Assembly: GCA_900752435.1 (NCBI GenBank)
Contig: CAADVD010000038.1
Coordinates: forward strand, 1 to 64,000
Source of the DNA: Oscillospiraceae bacterium
GTDB lineage: Bacteria; Bacillota; Clostridia; Oscillospirales; Ruminococcaceae
DNA: 64,000 bases
Reading direction: 5' to 3'
Below the pieces are notes generated by a model, which made no database searches, had not been told where the DNA came from, and saw only the letters and a program-made list of their open reading frames with translations. Position numbers and translations under genes: made by a program. The first letter of the stretch is position 1, and each line of letters starts with the position of its first letter. Positions 59,609 to 64,000 of the stretch are shown here, one piece after another.

Positions 59609-61438
59609 TTAACGCTGAAACAGCTTTCTAAATTTATAGTATGTCGGTGCCAATGCTTCTTTTAATCTAATTTGCACCATTTTTAATTTGGAGGTCTCAC
59701 TAATTTGACTTCCAGTACATTCATTCACAATATTGACCAGTTCTTCTGCTAATTTATAATACACTGGCTTTATATAGTGATTGAAATGATCGTAGAAACT
59801 GCTCTGATCCACAAGGTACTTGTTAACGTCCATCAAGCGTACTCCTGTGACCCTTTCAGCATAAGCCCGTACTGCGTCATTGATCTGCTTATGGACAACA
59901 TGTCGATCTTTGTATGCCTCATAAGTATTTTTTTGATAATACAATTCACCGCCAAGCATAATGACCAGAGTACAATCCTGCGGTAAATGAGATCGAATAT
60001 ACTCTAGGTTTTCAACGATTTGTTGAGGGGAGTTTCGCCCAATAAATTCATACTTCTCAGAAAACTCCTGTAAAATCTCTTCTGTAAACTGAAATCTGCG
60101 ATTGTCATACTCACCGCTTATAAGTCCAGCCCAGTTTGCCGGATCCGTTAATGGATGCAAATATTCAAGAAACGCTAGTCTTTCTCCTGTTCCTTTGCGT
60201 CGATAAACGCCAAGGTTTGCGTCCTGCAAAATGCTGATAAAAACAACTTTGTAGTGATTTTTGAAAATATTGTCATTGTACATTCCGGCATCTGTAAACG
60301 GAACTTCGTCCAGCACCAATTGCTTTTGTTCCGGCGTTAATCGATAAGCCTCGACAATATGCGTAGTATGGCCAGTAGATTCAATTCCAAACCCACGATC
60401 CGTTGTGTAAGTGAACTCTGTATCAAAGAGCTCTGTTTGAGCAATATAGGGATAAATTTGAAATAAGTCACAGGGTCCTTTTATCAAAACCATATGCTCA
60501 TGCAGTCCATCAATTGTCATCGTCCGTGCCTGCTCAATTTCTTTCTTTTGATTAATCCAAGCTGGAAGCTCCTTACTAGACAAATCACTAATCACTTCGC
60601 CAACAATTTCCAACTGAGGTCTACCTAAAATGTTGTAGACATATTGTTCAATTCCCATCCCTAGCGTACGGCAGGAAAACGCAAAATGAAGCAACTGATT
60701 TTTTCTGACAGCATAAAAGCCCACAACTCCATAATCTCCAAATCGATCCACAACAGATACATAACCGCTTTGAATATCATGATCCTCTATTGTTGTTCTT
60801 AATTCTTCTAATGAGCTTCTGACTTTTGTAAAGTTCAGCTGATTCGAACGCAGAATCAAATCATGAATTCGCTCCAATTGATTCAGACAATCATGCTGAA
60901 TCGATACATGAATATTGCTTTCGATTAGAAACTCTTCATTCGAGCTATAGTGTAATTTTTCGTGGTTTTTCTCTTCTAAGACGCGATATTGATTCAATCT
61001 TTTATGTTCATAATCCATCTTTGAGGAAGACTGTGCATCTTTCAACAACTGTGCAATCACTTCTGGCCCATCCACCATAATATCCGGAGAAAAATACCGT
61101 ACTTCCTCGCGGTTTGAAGGATTATCATCCAAAAAAAGAACATTTGCCGGCCGAAGCTGCATATTATGAATAAGTTCCTTGACACGATTTCCCTTGGGTT
61201 CCCAGTTCACCGAAGGAAACACAAAATATTGAAGCATTTTCTGCCTTTCCAGTTCATTCTTTACCGGTTCCCAATCGTTTTTACTGCAAATTGCATTGAC
61301 AATTCCGATATCGGTCAATCTCACAATTAACTGGCGGTTTTCTTCAGGAATGTTCACACTTCCTTCTGAAAGCGTGCCATTCCAAAAAGTCTCATCCAAG
61401 TCCCATATAATCAATTTTATCTTATCAAATTGATACAT
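59609..61438 (-). CDS. FkbH-type HAD protein with SGNH-like C-terminal region
   Basis: A 609-residue protein. The N-terminus (1-150) is a HAD-IIIC domain (LIIWDLDETFWNGTL with Asp13 and Asp15), as in FkbH and glyceryl-ACP enzymes. The middle (about 150-310) resembles the GNAT-like second half of FkbH (RSNQLNFT, VGFYAV, CRTLGMGIEQ). The last ~270 residues look like an SGNH-type domain: KGPCDLFQ near 340 (Cys in the GxS position), FISILQDANLGVY, and DHFNHYIKPVYY near 565, which fits block V. It may add a glyceryl or lactyl group to a sugar. No carrier protein is seen nearby. Confidence 0.8.
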   Translation of the reverse strand: MYQFDKIKLIIWDLDETFWNGTLSEGSVNIPEENRQLIVRLTDIGIVNAICSKNDWEPVKNELERQKMLQYFVFPSVNWEPKGNRVKELIHNMQLRPANVLFLDDNPSNREEVRYFSPDIMVDGPEVIAQLLKDAQSSSKMDYEHKRLNQYRVLEEKNHEKLHYSSNEEFLIESNIHVSIQHDCLNQLERIHDLILRSNQLNFTKVRSSLEELRTTIEDHDIQSGYVSVVDRFGDYGVVGFYAVRKNQLLHFAFSCRTLGMGIEQYVYNILGRPQLEIVGEVISDLSSKELPAWINQKKEIEQARTMTIDGLHEHMVLIKGPCDLFQIYPYIAQTELFDTEFTYTTDRGFGIESTGHTTHIVEAYRLTPEQKQLVLDEVPFTDAGMYNDNIFKNHYKVVFISILQDANLGVYRRKGTGERLAFLEYLHPLTDPANWAGLISGEYDNRRFQFTEEILQEFSEKYEFIGRNSPQQIVENLEYIRSHLPQDCTLVIMLGGELYYQKNTYEAYKDRHVVHKQINDAVRAYAERVTGVRLMDVNKYLVDQSSFYDHFNHYIKPVYYKLAEELVNIVNECTGSQISETSKLKMVQIRLKEALAPTYYKFRKLFQR

Positions 61439-61461
61439 AGTGCCTCCTAATCACAATTACA

Positions 61462-62577
61462 CTACAGTGATGACAGCATATTCTCTACGGCAATTACTGT
61501 ATTTTCTGTAGAAAAACACTTACCACGCTCTGATGCTTTCATTTGGTAATATGTCAGTTTTCTCGGATTATCCAGCAAATCCTTTATTCCAAGATATAAC
61601 GCGTTATCGTCATTTTTTGTTACGATACCATACTCATTGCTCTCCCCCAGCATTTCTTTCATACCAGAGACCTCAACAGTACAAACAGGTGTTCCTACAA
61701 TTAAAGCTTCTGTGGCTGCTGTTGAAAAACCCTCTGCATGGCTCGCACAGACAAATAAATCACACTTTGAAACATATTTATACGGATTTGTTTGATAACC
61801 CAAAAAAGTAACTTGCTCTTTCAATGCATTTTCATAAACAAATCTTTTCAGTTCTTGTTCTAACGGCCCAATTCCAAGAATATACAGATGAATCGAATAA
61901 CCCTGCTCGGATAACTTCTTGACAATGTTCAATAGCCGGTCATAACCCTTTGACTCTTTTAAACTGCCTACAGCTACCAACCGGACTTTCCCATCCGCAT
62001 GAAGCTCTAACGCCTCTTCCTGAGCCAAATTAATTACTTTTTCTGATTCAATCGTGTTATACAGTACTTCACATGGTTTTTCTATATCAAAAATAGAACA
62101 AAAATCTTTCTTCACATACTGAGACACACAGATAGTCTTATCAAAACGTTGATAACAAAACTGAGCCTCTTTTGCACTGCGAAACCATTTTGACGCTTTC
62201 TCGACACTGTGCTGCTCTACATGTATCCACGAAATCAGCTTTGTTTCTTGATTGGAACAACCACAAATCACCCGCGCAGATGGCCCTTCTAGGTATGAAA
62301 CTTCAATATCATAGTGTTCTTTGACGCACAGTCCATGAAGCTGTTGGGGAGTAAAAAGCTTCATCCACTTTGTATTGGCAGGTATCATCCTTGGGAATAC
62401 AGCATGGTAATGTACATCCTCGGCTAAAAATTGTTCATTTACGCCACCACCGAATAAAGCAATCACCGATATATCAAATTTTGAGCGATTCATATTATTG
62501 ACCAAGTTGACAAGTACCTTCTCTGCACCGCCTTGACCCAAGTCATGAATTAAAAACAAAATTTTCTTTTTCGTCAT
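61462..62577 (-). CDS. GT4-family glycosyltransferase
   Basis: A 371-residue GT-B transferase: ILFLIHDLGQGGAEKVLVNL at the start, then SWIHVEQHS, LVAVGSLKESKGYDRLL, GIGPLEQELKRFV, and the retaining E(x7)E block FVCASHAEGFSTAATEALIVGTPV near 300. Only the GT4 of the cluster seen. ATG 62577 is chosen (AGAGGAT upstream); the longer reading overlaps the GT2 gene. Confidence 0.92.
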   Translation of the reverse strand: MTKKKILFLIHDLGQGGAEKVLVNLVNNMNRSKFDISVIALFGGGVNEQFLAEDVHYHAVFPRMIPANTKWMKLFTPQQLHGLCVKEHYDIEVSYLEGPSARVICGCSNQETKLISWIHVEQHSVEKASKWFRSAKEAQFCYQRFDKTICVSQYVKKDFCSIFDIEKPCEVLYNTIESEKVINLAQEEALELHADGKVRLVAVGSLKESKGYDRLLNIVKKLSEQGYSIHLYILGIGPLEQELKRFVYENALKEQVTFLGYQTNPYKYVSKCDLFVCASHAEGFSTAATEALIVGTPVCTVEVSGMKEMLGESNEYGIVTKNDDNALYLGIKDLLDNPRKLTYYQMKASERGKCFSTENTVIAVENMLSSL

Positions 62578-62602
62578 AATGAAAAATCCTCTGTTTTTTC
62601 TA

Positions 62603-63478
62603 CTATCCTTTATGCTGAATATATAAGTAAAGAGCCACTCCCATAGGAAGAGCACATAGGGTTAGCATTTTGGACGGAGAATTTCGGAACCATCCTTTAT
62701 CCCTTTTCAGCATACATTCTGCAACATAGTGAATGCTAAACTTGTATTTGTGCATCAAAGTAGCATTGGGATATGTCATAATAAACTTTCGATAATAGAT
62801 AAAACTATTTAAGTTTTTCTTATATTGCTTTATGATATTATTCGTAAATCCATCCGCAGCATAATCCACAACACAAAGCGGTTCGTTCATCACCAACATA
62901 TCAAAATCCAAATCAATCAAAAAGTACCGATAGCACGTGGGAAACAGTCTCTCCCCTTCATATTCAGGCGCTTTAATCGGCCGCATCAATTCTGTCCGAT
63001 AGATCATCTTTTTATCGCCACTGCCATGATAACGATTATAAAAGTCGTATACCTTAATGTGTTTTTTATTCGGCAATTCCGTACCAATCACCTTACCATG
63101 GGTATCAACATCCAATCCAACAATTCCAGCGAACGAATCGCTTCCGTATTTCTTCCAAAATGCAACAATTTTCTCAACTGCATCATCAGTCATATAATCA
63201 TCAGAATCAATGGATACTGCAAGCTCTGTATCAATATGCTCATAGGCAACATTATAACCGCTGTGCATCCCTCCATTTTCTTTGTAAAAATAACGAATTT
63301 CAAATTTTGTGCATTCCTGCTGCCATTGCTCCACTAATTCTTTCGTATGATCTGTGGATCCATCATCTACAATCAACCAACAAAAGTCATCGCTCGTTTG
63401 TCGAAGAAGACTTTCATAACACGCATGCAAACAATAGGCTCTATTATACGTCAGCGTAAAAACAGTCAGTGTTTTCAT
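62603..63478 (-). CDS. GT2-family glycosyltransferase (TYNRAY type)
   Basis: A 291-residue transferase: LTVFTLTYNRAYCLHACYES, IVDDGSTDHTKEL, NGGMHSGYNVAYEH, SIDSDDYMTDDA. It is a paralogue of the transferase at 54160. The start overlaps the stop of the pyruvyl transferase gene by four bases (ATGA), so they are coupled. Confidence 0.9.
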   Translation of the reverse strand: MKTLTVFTLTYNRAYCLHACYESLLRQTSDDFCWLIVDDGSTDHTKELVEQWQQECTKFEIRYFYKENGGMHSGYNVAYEHIDTELAVSIDSDDYMTDDAVEKIVAFWKKYGSDSFAGIVGLDVDTHGKVIGTELPNKKHIKVYDFYNRYHGSGDKKMIYRTELMRPIKAPEYEGERLFPTCYRYFLIDLDFDMLVMNEPLCVVDYAADGFTNNIIKQYKKNLNSFIYYRKFIMTYPNATLMHKYKFSIHYVAECMLKRDKGWFRNSPSKMLTLCALPMGVALYLYIQHKG

Positions 63479-64000
63479 TTTGTCCCACCCTTCAACGAAG
63501 CAATCAATTCCACTTTCTTTTTTTGAGCTAAATCCATATAAGCTAGAATCTGCTGCTTTACATGATCAATATTGGCAACCAGCATGTCAAAAGTATCAAT
63601 CAAAGAATCCAAACTCAGTTGATCAATTGAAAGAGCATACTCGGACAACCCTATATCCTTCATAATTCCCATGCCTTTATTGCCTCCATAAGTAATCGCA
63701 ATCGCAGGTACTAAGTTTGCAATTGAAAAGATAACGGAATGAAACCGTGTACCCAATACATAGTCGAATTTTGAATAAACATATTTTAATTGCCGACAAT
63801 TTAACGACAAATCACTGTATACTGAATAATCACACGAATTATCCAGAATCTTTTCAATATCTTTAATACAGCTCATATCCTGCTCATGCTCGTTATCCGA
63901 AAAAGTATGTTCGACAAGCACGGGATGGTAGCCTTTTTTATTTAAATAAACAATAAAGTCGCTGATTACCATCTTGTATTTCTGATATTCTTCATCCGGA
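63475..64000 (-). CDS. Polysaccharide pyruvyl transferase family protein (5' part beyond window)
   Basis: The reading frame is open from 64000 to the stop at 63475, so the N-terminus lies to the right. The seen C-terminal 175 residues carry YVLGTRFHSVIFSIANLVPAIAITYGGNKGMG, given in parts: GTRFHSVIFS and ITYGGNKGMG, typical of the CsaB/WcaK family near the end. It probably adds a pyruvate ketal to a sugar. It is the second such gene (see 50020). Confidence 0.85.
   Translation of the reverse strand, partial: PDEEYQKYKMVISDFIVYLNKKGYHPVLVEHTFSDNEHEQDMSCIKDIEKILDNSCDYSVYSDLSLNCRQLKYVYSKFDYVLGTRFHSVIFSIANLVPAIAITYGGNKGMGIMKDIGLSEYALSIDQLSLDSLIDTFDMLVANIDHVKQQILAYMDLAQKKKVELIASLKGGTK

Noticed and set aside
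58761..60860. TTCGAA-type motifs like a tRNA T-loop in the AT-rich island
   Set aside because: They lie within glycosyltransferase and FkbH codons, with no acceptor stem or anticodon arm around them.
1..64000. CRISPR arrays and insertion sequences
   Set aside because: No spaced direct repeats, cas genes or transposase motifs were seen on reading either strand.

Overview
The window looks like a chromosome segment of an endospore-forming, Gram-positive-type bacterium, most likely a clostridium of the Oscillospiraceae/Ruminococcaceae kind. Evidence: a stage II sporulation protein R gene, the AddA/AddB recombination nuclease instead of RecBCD, PcrA, TrmFO, the infC-rpmI-rplT operon, and an acetylation set of SGNH esterase, DUF4358 lipoprotein and MBOAT protein. 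A sporulating diderm Firmicute (Negativicutes) is the main alternative, because a complete CMP-Kdo pathway is present. Family assignments rest on motifs read by eye; no database was searched.

Region 1 (1-21,000, almost all minus strand, GC-rich) is housekeeping. In transcription order it holds hisJ-like; lrp-like and an aminotransferase; a sugar acetyltransferase, VOC protein, ispE, spoIIR, addB and addA; infC, rpmI, rplT and a SpoU-type methyltransferase; dprA, topA, trmFO, plsX, rnc; and the start of a radical SAM gene. The infC leader carries a near-consensus promoter, a terminator-like hairpin and an ATT start codon.

Region 2 (21,900-37,500) is mixed. It has an ACT/DUF711 pair on the plus strand behind a structured leader, a DUF2007-like small protein, a cytidylate-kinase-like protein, pcrA, the SGNH-DUF4358-MBOAT set, an alpha/beta hydrolase, and a divergent plus-strand group: a Rieske-FAD oxidoreductase, a YyaL-type thioredoxin protein, and putP with a hairpin in its leader.

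Region 3 (37,500-64,000, all minus strand) is an AT-rich surface-polysaccharide island that runs off the right edge. It contains about ten GT2 glycosyltransferases, three DXD-type transferases, one GT4, a Caps_synth protein, two polysaccharide pyruvyl transferases, a DUF115/GT42-like protein, an FkbH-type fusion, the ABC exporter Wzm/Wzt with a long Wzt C-terminal domain, kdsB-kdsA-kdsD-kdsC for CMP-Kdo, wecB for ManNAc, and a membrane acyltransferase. Together they would build, decorate and export a large heteropolysaccharide containing Kdo and probably ManNAc. No polymerase, flippase or recognised Kdo transferase is visible here. No tRNA, rRNA, CRISPR array or insertion sequence was found.
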